Shown here piece after piece: positions 12,404 through 24,247 of a DNA stretch of 64,000 nucleotides (its first letter is position 1; every line of letters begins with the position of its first letter). This DNA is from Megaleporinus macrocephalus (Eukaryota > Chordata > Actinopteri > Characiformes > Anostomidae): NCBI GenBank assembly GCA_021613375.1, contig CM038722.1, forward strand, positions 24,076,107 through 24,140,106. Reading direction: 5' to 3'. The notes beneath the pieces are model-generated. The model was given only the letters and a program-made list of their open reading frames with translations, ran no database searches and was not told the origin of the DNA. The position numbers and the translations under genes were made by a program.

Positions 12404-13150
12404 CTGTGCAGGTTATCCTCTAATACCACCCCACTATCATTAAAGAGCCTGACTTTCAAACTTTATGCTGGTAACAAACTGGATGATCCTTTTCTTCTTT
12501 GTCCTGGAAAACAGAACATTTATTACTTCCATAAACATCTGAAAGGTTGACCCGTCAGACCACAAAATTCAGAATCAGTTTAGTTCAGATGAGTCATGAG
12601 GAGTCAGTGTTTCTGGATGTTGTTGACTGCTGTGTACAGTGCAGTCTTCACTCACATCTATGGACCCAGTGATGGATGGTGTTTATCTATAATGGTTTTT
12701 TCACGTATCACTCATTGTGGTGATATACATCACTAAAACATGCCTCTTTTAATGCAGTGCTGTCTGAGACGTCGGAGGTCTCAACCATTCACAGTTGTGG
12801 TTTTTGGCCTTTCCATACAGAAAATAAAATCTCTGAATTCTTTGAATCTTTTGATGATATCCTGCACTGTAGAGGGTGAAATACCTAACATGCTTACAGT
12901 CTTCAGCTGTAAAACTGTCAAAGACTGATGTTTTGCTGATGCATTTGTGGCAAAGTGGCAAACCCTCATTCATCCCACATAAAGCACTCACCCTTTGCTC
13001 AACACTGCTTTTACATCCAAGAATAACTGCATCACCACTTAAGATTTGAAAATGTTACTAGTCATTGAGATTTCTACCTTTATTCATAAGACCTACTGTC
13101 TCAACCTTTTAGAAAAGTTCCAAATGTTAAAATTGTTTAAACTGTCTCTA

Positions 13151-13707
13151 CAATTAAAATCATTTAAGGTGGTTTGATATGAAATACCTTGTTGTTGAGA
13201 AACTTACAGAGAGATTTTTACAATGGTGCTGATAGAAACCAGATGTCTGAGCCCCTTTAAAGCTGGTTATGAGTGTTGCATAAAGACTGACACATTGTTT
13301 TATATTCATATTGAGATCAAGGCATGCATTCTAGTTGATTTAATAATGATTCACAACATAAATACGATAAAATAAGAGTGTGTGAAATGTTTGGATTTGA
13401 ATTTAATTGACAAATTTCGTACCCCTTAATTTTAGAAACAAGGTATTTATTTTAGGCTTAGAAATGTAGACCCTACTTTAACATCAGCTCCACATCAGTT
13501 TCACTTACTCATATACACTGATAATCCTGGCTATGTCCTGCTTCATGGTTTGTGAAGGTGTTATAGGATGTGTGCTATCAGTTACCACCCCGAAAACCTT
13601 GTGTATATCCTAGAAAATACAAAATAATTTTATATATAAATATAGTTATTTCATAATGGATCCACATCAGTATCATAGTCTTAAAGGCAGATATTTAATT
13701 TATGCAC
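13151..13707. other. Intronic sequence, nothing recognised
   Basis: AT-rich, no exon or repeat that I can name. Confidence 0.5.
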
Positions 13708-14293
13708 AACAATCAGCCATAACATTAAAACCATTTCCTTGTATTTGCACATATAGTTCCCTTGTATCAGCTCCATTAACAATACATGAGCACTTTGTAG
13801 TTCTACACTTACATTGTGTTAGTGTGTGTTGTGCTAGTGTGAGTGGATTAGACACAGCAGTGCTGCTAGGGTTTTCAAACACTGTGTCCACTCACTGTCC
13901 ACTCTACAAGACATGCCTACTTTGCGGGTCCAAGGTGTAGATGTAAAGTCAGAGACAGTAGCTCATCTGTTGCTGCACAGTTTGTGTTCTCTAGTCCTTC
14001 ATCAGTGGTTGCAGGACGCTGCCCAATGGACACTGTTGGCTGGATGTTGCTGGTTGGTGGACTGTTCTCAGTCCAGTAGTGACACTGAGGTGTTTAAATC
14101 CACTCATACCAGCGCAACACACACTAACACACCACCACCAGTGCTGAGAATGATCCACCTCACTAATAGTACCTGCTCTGTGGTGGTTCAGTGGACTACA
14201 GTATGTAATTGTAGCTCCTATATGGTAAGTGGAGCTGATACAATGAACAATGTGTGTATATACTAGGAGGTGTTAAGGTTATGGCTGATCTGT
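13708..14293. mobile_element. Palindromic MITE family P, long terminal inverted repeats
   Basis: Left end AATCAGCCATAACATTAAAA, right end GTTATGGCTGATCTGTG, with extended inverted similarity inside (for example TGTGTTAGTGTGTGTTGTGC against GCAACACACACTAACACACC). The same family occurs at about 22.26, 28.28, 28.86 and 60.0 kb. It is a common fish family; no transposase frame here. Confidence 0.8.
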
Positions 14294-15024
14294 GTAGATT
14301 CAGGTCTGGCTGATGTCTGATGATGTATTAATTGTAAACTAGAATGCAGAACATTTAGGTGACGACTGGTTATTGTGTTTGAATGCCTGTGGTTTACTCA
14401 GATCACTGCATTTGCAACATTTCAGGAAGAAATGAATAAATGCACATTCCTGTGTAGTGCTAATCCAGGCAACACAGTTCATATAGTTTTATCAGTGTTT
14501 ATGTTTTGGGATCGGCAGCGGCAGATGCGCACAATTCCCATTTTGGATCAGCGCTAGTTTTTATTTTTCATAACATTACAGTCATATTTATCTCCTTCTA
14601 AGGGACTGAGAGATGAAAAAGAAAAGTCATTGTTCTGAAAGCCCAGCGCGAGTGGGTTTAGGGCAAGAGCTTTTGGAAAGTTTGTGTTTTTTTCTTTTTT
14701 ATTTGTGGCAGGAGGAGATCTTTGGTGCTTAGACGACAATATTGAAAGAGAACAATAAGAAGAGAACAAATAAACAAATAAATAAATAAATAAATAAGTA
14801 AACGAGTTGGCCATGGAAAGCCTTGTGAAGAAATAATGACTGTGCTGGAATGTGACCAGCACCAAAAACGTTGCTTCCAGTACCAGTGTGCTTTGCAAAA
14901 GGTGAAAATGTCTGGCAACTTTAAAAGTGTCCACTGCTTCTGAACAAATGAACAACCGAATGAAATTCTCAGCACTGCCTTAATTGCTTTTAATGTAAGT
15001 TATGTAAGTTATGTAATTCAATGG

Positions 15025-15112
<88 letters not shown>

Positions 15113-16190
15113 GTCCATTAATCATGAAATGTAATGTAAACAGCTGTCGTGTTCAATTAATGTAAAAAAAAAAAAAAAAAAAAATTGGCAAAAATGGAGA
15201 CACATGGGTTTTTGGACCCCAATGTTATGTGTATGAATGTCTTTAACTTTGAATTTTTGCATGTAAAACCTAAACCTTTGCATATGTTTGTATATCTAGA
15301 TGGTAAATGGTTCAAGGCAGTGCATAATAAATAAATACTGGGATATAAGCACTGGGATTGCCTAATTTGCATGTGCGTTTTTTTGTAATATCAATAATTG
15401 CAAAAGCTGATATTTAAATAATAATAAATAAACAATGTACTGTATCTCTAGTGCTCGGTATGTATGTAAAGTAGAATATTGGCACTACAAAAGAGTGCAT
15501 CGTTCACCGTTGATGGGGTTACACTTGGAATGGCAAAGAGGATAAATTACCTTGACTGCATTGTTATGCTAACCCTTCCTGGCGCTCTGTCATCATCCAC
15601 TTAGAGTGGGGATTTCAATGAGGATTAAGTGTTTATTGTCACAGCTGTTTGATGCCTTAAATACACAAAACAGAAACTGTAATGCACGCGGCTTTGTCTT
15701 TTGCCTTGAATGTAGCGCGAGCGCATTCTCTGGTATTATGTGGCGTGTTTTTTAAATAAAGAGCGTGAAGTATTGAATGTGTTTTAGTAGAGAAGCAGGA
15801 TTAACACGGTGTTAAACAATGAGCACGGTGCTGACTTTTCCCATACCATTACAGAAACCTTAAGAATCAGTATCAGTTAATACTGAAGCAGTACTCCCTC
15901 TTTAAAACTTAGTACTCTTTAAAATGAGCTGTTGTTTGGTTGAACAGCTTCACTTAACATGAGCTTCATGATCAGACTACTCAAACACTGCAGTAAACCA
16001 GCAGGAAGAATACAGCTTACAATTTCACATCACACAAAGTGAGTGAACTCTGTTTTAGATCAGGCTTTTGTTGCAGCATCAGATCAGATCCGTTCATCTT
16101 TCCCTCTGATATCTGATCTGCCATTTTCTGCTATTATCAGTCTGATACATACACATACTGTCAGATCAGTGCCATCTGTAAAATGCAACA
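14294..16190. other. Intronic sequence with simple repeats
   Basis: Contains an AAAT-type tract at about 14768-14800, (AT)n at 15029-15107 and poly-A at about 15163-15184. 15520-15800 is repeat-poor with retained CpGs. No exon was found. Confidence 0.6.
15029..15107. repeat. (AT)n microsatellite
   Basis: Uninterrupted AT dinucleotide of about 79 bp, able to form a hairpin or cruciform. Confidence 0.97.
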
Positions 16191-16196
16191 TATTCT

Positions 16197-16858
16197 GTTG
16201 TACTGGGAGGAGTTTGGGTTATACTGTGAGGGGTTTGGGTTGTAATGGCAAAAGACTGGGTTGTATTAGGAGATGTTTATGTTGTACTAGGAGAGGTTTG
16301 GGTTGTAATGAGAAGGGTTGGGTTGTACTTGGTGGAGTTTGGGTTATACTGGGAGGGGTTTGGGTTGTAATGGTAGAAGACTGGGTTGTATTAGGAGAGC
16401 TTTGGGTTGGAATGGGATGGGTTGGGTTGTACTTGGTTGGATTTGGGTTGTACTGGGAGGGCTTAGGTTGTAATGGGAAGGGTTGGGTTGTACTTGGTGG
16501 AGTTTGGGTTATACTGGGAGGGGTTTGGGATGTAATGGTAAAAGACTGGGTTGTATTAGATGTTTATGTTGTACTAGGAGAGGTTTGGGTTGTAATGAGA
16601 AGGGTTGGGTTGTACTTGGTGGAGTTTGGGTTATACTGGGAGGGGTTTGGGTTGTAATGGGAGATGTTTGGGTTGTACTAGGTGAGCTTTGGGTTGGAAT
16701 GGGAGGGGTTGGGTTGTACTTGGTTGGATTTGGGTTGTACTGGGAGGGCTTGGGTTGTACTTGGTGGGGTTTGGGTTGTACTGAGAGGGGTTGGTTTGTA
16801 CTTTGTAGGGTTTGGGTTATACTGAGAGGGGTTTGGGTTGTAGTGGGAGCAGTTTGAG
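16197..16858 (+). repeat. G/T-rich minisatellite, about 20-21-bp units
   Basis: Units of the type GGGTTGTACTGGGAGGGGTTT with variants, about 32 copies. A larger block repeats at about 287-bp distance (ATGTTTATGTTGTACTAGG at 16273 and 16560). The + strand, which is the nlgn4 sense strand, has nearly all the G runs and few C. The long open frames here (VWVVLGGVWVI-type) follow from the repeat lacking stops and are not a gene. Confidence 0.92.
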
Positions 16859-17380
16859 TCTGTTGTAAATGTGAGTCTGGGGCACATTTACACTTGCATT
16901 TTTATGTGACTTGGCTTCCAGACATAACACAGAAACTGAAGACACATTAGGTGACCATTAAGTAAAGAGACAAAAGTCTCTGATTAGGAGATCCAGTCCA
17001 CCTGTGAGTTTCAAATAGATGGAATAAGGCCATTTTTGTGGGAAGGCCTGAACACGGTCAGTTAGCGAATTTGCTTCAGTTCGAATAGTGTCCTAGAAAT
17101 AGTGCAGAATTTTACATTTTTAACTTTTCATAACATTTCTATTATGGTTTCTTATGGTGATGAGAGCTTTGGACCCCTTTCTCTTCCTGACTGTGAGCAT
17201 ATAACCATGTCACAGTGAGAGTTAGCTAAAGAGCTGCCTCCACACAACGAGTGTGGTTTAGCACAGCACTGTAACTAAGCCACGACAATAAGAGCCTCCC
17301 AAAATTAATAATACAGTTTTTCGTAAGTTAGCAAGTTATTTCCTCATTATAGATCTCATATTCATGCGATGCACTAGCAA
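16859..17380. other. Intronic sequence, nothing recognised
   Basis: No repeat or exon that I can name. Confidence 0.5.
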
Positions 17381-17475
17381 ACTGTCCATGGTGTCCCCTG
17401 CCTTCGCCTGATGAAGCTGGGATTGGCTCCAGCCCCCCGTGACCCCAACTACCGGGATAAAGCAGAAGATAATGG
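17381..17475 (+). repeat. SINE family 2, 3' fragment
   Basis: CTGGGATTGGCTCCAGCCCC, GTGACCCC and GATAATGGATGGATAG, the same tail as the SINEs ending at about 24,560 and 56,765. Confidence 0.75.
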
Positions 17476-17519
17476 ATGGATAGATCTTATTATTTAAAAG
17501 GCATTTCTGTACATCATGC

Positions 17520-17945
17520 TGATGTTTGTTCTAGTAGACATCTGCTCTTCTGAAATCAAGAAATCTGGGCTCCCTTTGCTACAGTAACAACCTCTACTCC
17601 TCTGAAGGCTTTACGCTAGATGTTGGAACACTGCTGAGAGGATTTGATTGCATTCAAACACAAGAGCAGTAGTAAGACATCAGGTACTGATGTTGGATGA
17701 TTAGTTCCTGATCAATCGAACTCATCTTAAAGGTACTGGATAAAGCTTCATCACACCAAAGAATGCAATTCCACTGATTCCACTCATGTTCCTTAAGCTG
17801 GTACTTGCCATAAGACTCCAAAGCATTGCATTCTATACAAGATATCTATGACTATGTGTATGCAAAACTGAATACCTGTGTCAGCAGTCGGTTCACCCTG
17901 AAGTTGAGTAGAGGTCACTAATTGATAGGCTGTTCTTTTCTCAAC
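17520..17945 (-). pseudogene. Tc1-like transposon relic
   Basis: GAGAGGATTTGATTGCATTC, AGGTACTGATGTTGGATGAT and later phrases match, in order, the antisense of a very common fish Tc1-like element. No usable frame is left. Confidence 0.45.
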
Positions 17946-19750
17946 TATTTGTATTTAGCTAACACATTTCTATGTGTTTAAGGTTGGAAGGCTCTTGCTG
18001 TTTGTTTCATTCATGCCAATGTGAGCTGATTTGCTCATAAAAGTTAGTGTCAAATGTGTCAACAGTCTCTGTAATCTTTTTTTAATCAACTTTGCTCCAA
18101 TATTTGATGTATTTCTACCCCCCAATGATGCTGTAGTGTATAGTACAGAAGTGTATGAAGATGATTGACCATCATCACAGTCATTCTGCTGCCAGTGATT
18201 GAAGTCCATTCTTAATGTGCTGGCAGTAATGACTGGACCGCACTGATTCTGATCAGCCCTGATGGCAGCCAGCATCACACGCAGCTGCTCCCAACGCTAC
18301 AGATCACGTCCCGCGGCCCTTAGCGGCTTTGCTGTTTTCAGTTTATAGCAGTCATGGACCAGCAGAACGGCAGGAGCTGGGAAAGGGGCTCCTTGGAGTG
18401 CGTATATGTGTACGTGTGCGTGTGACCTGACCTCGTTCAGCTAATCCGGAACGTTCCCCTCACATCACTCCCTTTGATAATTAACATTTCATCTGGGAGC
18501 CAAACGGATTATCTTCCTGACAGCGAGCACAATTAGGCGCTATTACCGTCAGCCTGTTAGGACGCTGCCTTTCTTTCGCCTTCTTTTTTTTTCTTCTCTC
18601 GCTCGCACTCTTCTTGATATTTTGAATGAAAAAAATAAAGCTATTCAGCGACTGTTCAGAGTCCCGGACAAAAGGGTGATGTTGCAAAAGTGACACGCGG
18701 CGTGCTTTGATGATCGCGGCTATTGTAAAATTACATGATGTGATTCAGGGAGAGGTGAAGAACAGGTGGGATTCGAAAAAAAAAAAAAAAGTAGCATCAG
18801 TGAGTAGAGCCGTTATCAGCCCTTTGCATCAATCAAGCCCAAACACAGGAGAACCTTAGAACAGCTGTGTTTGTTGGAGTATATTGTGTAAAAAGTCTAG
18901 AACAAGCCCGTTCTTGAGGTCTGCACAGGCATGAAATTCAAGTTGATGTTGGCACATGGTCCACTGAGGAGAAAACACCTTGTGTAGAAGATGACAAGAC
19001 CTCCAAGGTGGTGCTTGTTAGCTCTGGTAGCTCATTAGTGTATCTGTAGAGGGAGCCTCAGTATCCCCCAGCTCTATATTGAATGTTGTTCCTATATGCA
19101 TACTGCTGTCACCTAAATTGGCCCCTACGTTTTTTTATTGGCCATAATTTCCATATTTTAGCATCATTTATAACATTATTTGTCCTACAATAACCAGAAA
19201 TCCATGCATGAACTCCTAGAGATACTTAAATCTCAGTCAGAATGCGCTTCGGACTAACATCATGCACTGGATGAATGAGACATCAGTCATCCAGTTTGCT
19301 TGAGTTGATCAAGAGAAACTGAAAAAACGAAGAAAGAAAAGCCTTTGCTGTAGCCTACGCTGACTTAACTGCCTCAAGGAAGAGCTCTGACACTGACATT
19401 TCCTCCTAGTAGCCTCTGTGGAAAGGCTCCAAGAGATGGCGTGCCAGTATTTTATAGCTCAAAATACACTGAATGTAACCAGTGCTCTTTTTATCTGATG
19501 TAATAAGCAGGTCATAGTATTTCCATTAGTAGCCAGCTTTCAGTTTATCTTGTCCATCACTAACAGTTGGTAGTAAGACCTTGTATACTTACTAGACTAT
19601 GCAGTGGTGCATGAGAGATGAAAAGAGTGTGTGGAATATATGCAGGAATATATGCTTTCTGTGTTTATTGTTTATTTTCCGGTTCTACTGTAATAGATCT
19701 ACAGGCTTTAATTGTTATTTTAAATGTTATTTTTCTCATACTGTACGTCT
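17946..19750. other. Intronic sequence; 18.3-18.72 kb is a candidate conserved stretch
   Basis: 18290-18720 has many CpGs, AATTAGGCGCTATTACCGTC and GCTAATCCGG, and no repeats. The remainder shows nothing specific. A poly-A run is at about 18,777-18,790. Confidence 0.35.
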
Positions 19751-19797
19751 GTATGTACACTCAGCCTGAAACCTGTTAGAGCTCCCGTGTCTTTAAG

Positions 19798-20650
19798 CCT
19801 TGCCTCCCGATGAGCCCAGTGTGCTCTAATTGGCCAGCCACACTGCTGCGGCTATTCCTATAATGGCATCAGTTCTGTCCTACCTGTTTGAGTCAGAGTC
19901 CGATCTTGAAAGTCAGGTACCACAGATTGGTAGACCTAACCCACTTAAGCTTGCTAGCTAAACTGGAGAAGGACATTTCAGAGTGGACATGTTTTATTTT
20001 TTTAGTTTTCTGTGTGTCAATTGAGGACGTGCCAAGTTTGCTGGTAGGTGGGCAATAAACATTGTGTTACGAGATGATGTCACCTTGTAACAGAGAAATC
20101 GGCTGGAAATCCAAAGAGGTGTTTCAGGCTGCTGAGAAAAGTGGTGAAGGGTGCCTGCATATTATGCCATACCATATTCATAAATCATAATAATCAGTGT
20201 TGATGAAGTACTTAAACTGTGCTTTAAATAATATAGTGGGTCGGTTTACTCAATTTTACAAAATAAAAAATGTGTTAGTGCTACAAAGTAGTAGTATAGT
20301 AGTATCTCTCTCTGTCACGTCCTGCCCTGTTTTCTAGCCTGTCTGTCTTTGTTTACGTTCTTAGCCACGTGCTTCTGTTTTTGTTTGCCATGTGCTCCTC
20401 GTCTCTACCCTCCTGTCTCCACCCCTCACCTTCTCTGTGTTGTCTCCTTCTTGTTAGCCTCAGGTGTTTGTTATTAGTTGCTGTGTGTATATATCACTGG
20501 CTGTTGGTTGAGTCTGTGCTTGGTGTTTGTCTTACCCTATGTCAGTGAAACCCTTGTTGATTGTTACCCAGCCTGGCCACAGCGGTGTAGCTGGCCAATT
20601 AGAGCACACTGGGCTCTTCGGCAGGCAAGGCTGAGGGTTACCTGTTTGTT
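19798..20650. repeat. Inverted repeat pair about 730 bp apart
   Basis: GTGTGCTCTAATTGGCCAGC (19819-19838) occurs as its reverse complement GCTGGCCAATTAGAGCACAC at about 20590-20609, with matching outer flanks (AAGCCTTGCCTCCCGATGAG against CTCTTCGGCAGGCAAGGCT). This suggests two opposite copies of one element, or the two ends of one composite element. Confidence 0.7.
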
Positions 20651-20735
20651 GGCCTTGTCATTGTTTTCTTTTGTAGATGTACCAATAATTAAGTGTTGGT
20701 GTATCTTGATAGTTTTTTTTATTTCTAAATAAACA
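20311..20735 (+). mobile_element. LTR-like fragment
   Basis: Begins TGTCACGTCCTGCCC, contains CCATGTGCTCCTCG, a GTATATAT box at about 20,487 and an AATAAACAG end at about 20,728. It is related to 7783-8110. The right arm of the inverted pair falls inside it, so it is composite. TG...CA ends and a polyadenylation signal suggest a solo LTR, but no target duplication was found. Confidence 0.4.
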
Positions 20736-21320
20736 GTAGTGATGGCTAGATGAATGCTCTTGAAGCATTGAAGATTTCCTTCCAGCTGGTTCAAAACAAA
20801 AATCTCGAAGCTTCATGTGCACACGAACCCCCCCTGCTGGCCAAAACTTTTATTGTCATTTCACCTGTTTGTGATGGCCTCTTGCAACGTTGTCAGGTAA
20901 TTATCTGTGGTTCATTCATTTGTTTGTCTAGTCTGTGTTTGATTGATGTGTGAGTAATAGAGGTCTGTTAATTTAAAAATAAAACCTTCCAGTATGATCA
21001 GTAAAGTCAGTAAATAAATCCAATAGGACATGAGATATTAGTGTTAAAACTGTTCCAGTGCCTTCAAGAGATGAGACAGTGACTGTGGTTTAATTTTGAT
21101 TAAGAAACAATAAATCATGCCAATACTCACATCACGTTCTGAACCAGCGAGGCCTCAGACATCATCAGTGACGTCATTCGCCCATAACGAAGCAAGCCTC
21201 GATACTTACTTCATAAATGACGTCCTGGATTTCTTGACACAAACACAGAAACCTTGGTATCATTTGCTCACCACAAATAAACGGCCATCCAGCTTGCACC
21301 TGCCACCTTAAACTCTCACA
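20736..21320. other. Intronic sequence, nothing recognised
   Basis: No exon or named repeat. Confidence 0.5.
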
Positions 21321-21457
<137 letters not shown>

Positions 21458-21477
21458 ATGTATCCATGTACATGTAT

Positions 21478-21560
21478 GTATCTCAAAAATGGCAACTTTA
21501 CAGGAGAGGACAAAAACTGTCTTCACCTTTAATGCTATTTTGAATGTTTCTAGCCGCCCA
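21478..21560 (+). mobile_element. MITE family M1 fragment
   Basis: GTATCTCAAAAATGGCAACT and TTACAGGAGAGGACAAAAAC match the M1 signature. It abuts the compound microsatellite. Confidence 0.6.
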
Positions 21561-21612
21561 CTCAACATGAAACTTTTATATATGATTTTGTCACAACCAA
21601 ATTGGTTTTAAT

Positions 21613-21993
21613 TAGTGTTGCACCGATACGGTATTGGTATCGGCGACGATAGTGGCACTCACACACAGTATCGGTATTGGCAATAGAGAGCGCCGATACC
21701 ATGACTAAATGGCTGCACGTGTTTCTGCATTGTGGCAATTTTTATTTTTTATTGTGCAGTTACTCAACCAGTAAATGGTGTTCTCTCAAGGTTATTATAT
21801 CTTATTCAGGATAAGACATAAAAAAATACAACATATAAAAAGTGGAACACTATAAATATCAGGATTTATAGCCATATATCGAGCATATAATTCAGAGTTG
21901 GTACCGGTATTGTTACTCTGTATCGGCAGATACCTGAAAAGCTGGTATCGGTATTGGTATCGGTAAGGAAAAAGTAATATCAGTGCATCCCTA
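21613..21993. mobile_element. hAT-like MITE, 381 bp, with perfect 8-bp target duplication
   Basis: Ends TAGTGTTGCACCGATAC and ATATCAGTGCATCCCTA are imperfect inverted repeats, flanked by GTTTTAAT at 21605-21612 and 21994-22001. The interior repeats GGTATCGG motifs. No coding capacity. Confidence 0.92.
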
Positions 21994-22254
21994 GTTTTAA
22001 TGTCAACTGAACAGGCATAATTTATTTTCAATGGGAATAAACCACCACAGGACTGAGCAGATGTTTTTTTTTTGGATGGTAGGGCCATTTTCCACCGCAG
22101 TAGTGATGTGTTGGTGAGAGCTAGTGGTGTATCATGCCCAGGTGTGGCACTGTGTTCATTTAATGGCCATTCTATTATGTAAAGTTGGAGATGATATCTG
22201 AGAATGTGATATTGTAGTTATTTTTCTGACCACTTCACTCTGTTGGATGGAGGT

Positions 22255-22385
22255 TTCCAGTTAATGGGCTATTCTCAGTTCAGCAGTGACCTTGACGTGT
22301 ACAACAACTCCAGCAGCACAAACAGCACTACCATGTCATTAGTGAGAGATTAGTTCATCACCCAAATAATATCATCAGCGGCCCA
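22255..22385. mobile_element. Palindromic MITE family P, partial copy
   Basis: GGGCTATTCTCAGTTCAGCA, GTGACCTTGACGTGT and ATCACCCAAATAATA follow the order of the 13.7 and 60.0 kb copies, but both ends are missing. Confidence 0.5.
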
Positions 22386-23166
22386 ACGGTGGCCAATTAA
22401 CACAATAATGATAATAGAAAGTAATAGCATTTTTCACAGATGCACTTTCAGTTGTTTGGATATCCCCCTGACGAACACACACCCCCATGTGCCTGTACGT
22501 AGGCTTTTAGCTCATCAGTCAGTTTTCAGTCCTCCATCAGTCTCCTTCGCTCTGCTAGCTTTGTACTGTTTATTATGTTTATCTTAAAGTGATTTTCCTT
22601 TTCTCTTCAGTCTGAAGCTAAAAGGAATCAGACCGCGTCCCATTATTATAAAACAACACTAAAGGTGTTTATGAAGGAGGGCAGGATGAAATTCTCTTAA
22701 GTGGAAGCTGTAGAGAAACAATAATGCCTGCAAGGCCTTATCCGTTTGTTTTTTTTTGTTTCATATTTTAATCCCTTGCTTGCCGGAGTACGACAGCGTG
22801 GCTCACATGACATGGTGATTTCGAAAAAATAATCAAGGATTAAGGCAAAAGGGTTCTCTCGAGCTGCAGTACGCTACTATTGACGTTCTCTCGTGCTAAA
22901 AGGGCTCCGTTCCTGCTTTGCTTTCTGTGTTGTGGGCTGATTGATTGTAATGCGCATACAACTTAATGTAAACGTGTCTCTCATTGCTATGATTACAACT
23001 ACTGCTCATATTGATTCAATATTGGATTCTCATTAATTAAGAAACACAATATTAAATAAAATACAATAATACACTGCATGGAAATGATATTCTGGTTAGT
23101 GAAATTGTGTTAACACCTTACATCTTTTTCATACAAGATTGTTGAGAACATTACAAAGACGGCTTG
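22386..23166. other. Intronic sequence; 22.60-22.96 kb is repeat-poor
   Basis: 22,600-22,960 keeps several CpGs (CTCTCGAGCTGCAGTACGC, TTGACGTTCTCTCGTGC) and has no repeat. It is a weak candidate for a conserved element. Confidence 0.35.
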
Positions 23167-23167
23167 T

Positions 23168-24247
23168 TTGTGGTGTAGTGGTCAGTACGGTGGTGTAGTG
23201 GTTAGTACGGTGGTGTAGTGGTTAGTATGGTTGTGTAGTGGTTAGTAAGGTGGTGTAGTGGTTAGTATGGTGGTGTAGTGGTCAGTAAGGTGGTGTAGTG
23301 GTCAGTATGGTGGTGTAGTGGTTAGTACGGTGGTGTAGTGGTTAGTACGGTGGTGTAGTGGTTAGTATGGTGGTGTAGTGGTTAGTATGGTGGTGTAGTG
23401 GTTAGTACGGTGGTGTAGTGGTTAGTACGGTGGTGTAGTGGTTAGTATGGTGGTGTAGTGGTCAGTAAGGTGGTGTAGTGGTCAGTATGGTGGTGTAGTG
23501 GTTAGTACGGTAGTGTAGTGGTCAGTAAGGTGGTGTAGTGGTTAGTACGTTGGTGTAGTGGTTAGTACGGTGGTGTAGTGGTTAGTAAGGTGGTGTAGTG
23601 GTTAGTACGGTGGTGTAGTGGTTAGCACGGTGGTGTAGTGGTTAGTACGGTGGTGTAGTGGTTAGCACGGTGGTGTAGTGGTTAGTATGGTGGTGTAGTG
23701 GTTAGTACGGTGGTGTAGTTGTTAGTACGGTGGTGTAGTGGTTAGCACGGTGGTGTAGTGGTTAGCACGGTGGTGTAGTGGTTAGTACGGTGGTGTAGTG
23801 GTTAGTAGGGTGGTGTAGTGGTAAGTACGGTGGTGTAGTGGTTAGTATGGGGGTGTAGTGGTTAGTATGGGGGTGTAGTGGTTAGTATGGTGGTGTAGTG
23901 GTTAGTAGGGTGGTGTAGTGGTTAGTACGGTGGTGTAGTGGTTAGTACGGTGGTGTAGTGGTTAGTATGGGGCTGTAGTGGTTAGTACGGTGGTGTAGTG
24001 GTTAGTATAGTGGTGTAGTGGTTAGTACGGTGGTGTAGTGGTTAGTATGGGGGTGTAGTGGTTAGTATGGGGGTGTAGTGGTTAGTACGGTGGTGTAGTG
24101 GTTAGTGTGGTGGTGTAGTGGTTAGTACGGTGGTGTAGTGGTTAGTATGGTGGTGTAGTGGTTAGTACGGTGGTGTAGTGGTTAGTACGGTGGTGTAGTG
24201 GTTAGTATGGTGGTGTAGTGGTTAGCATGGTGGTGTAGTGGTTAGCA
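23168..24247 (+). repeat. 20-bp minisatellite made of the head of SINE family 2, about 54 copies
   Basis: The unit GTGGTGTAGTGGTTAGTACG repeats in strict 20-bp register for about 1,080 bp with essentially no indels. Variation is mostly at C/T/A before GG and TTAG/TCAG. A four-unit motif (TATGG, then TCAGTAAGG, then TCAGTATGG, then TACGG) recurs 180 bp apart (23,261 and 23,441). The unit equals the first bases of the SINE that follows and contains TGGTGTAGTGG, close to the Pol III A-box consensus TGGCNNAGTGG. Confidence 0.97.

Larger units (their letters stand above)
11400..13150 (-). pseudogene. Degenerate Tc1/mariner-like transposon, minus strand, with nested insertions
   Basis: Read on the minus strand, 12781-12969 gives a helix-turn-helix-like stretch (LGISPSTVQDIIKRFKE). 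11690-11896 gives QHDNAMPHSA followed by PACSLELSPTEDV, matching the second and third catalytic-acid regions of Tc1-family DDE transposases. About 11600-11655 gives a C-terminal LDQLVSPVPKQLL. An end-like ACAACCCCAGTTCC lies at about 11408. Frames are broken and two MITEs sit inside, so it is dead. Confidence 0.65.

Noticed and set aside
12749..12991. Possible intact transposase N-terminus
   Set aside because: Helix-turn-helix-like similarity is visible only in one short frame, followed by frameshifts and nested insertions; the element is dead.
16043..16857. Open frame of about 200 codons rich in VWVVLGG
   Set aside because: It lies mostly in the G/T-rich minisatellite; the repeat simply lacks stop codons in these frames.
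23168..24247. Possible CRISPR array
   Set aside because: Units are contiguous 20-mers with no unique spacers; this is a eukaryotic minisatellite.
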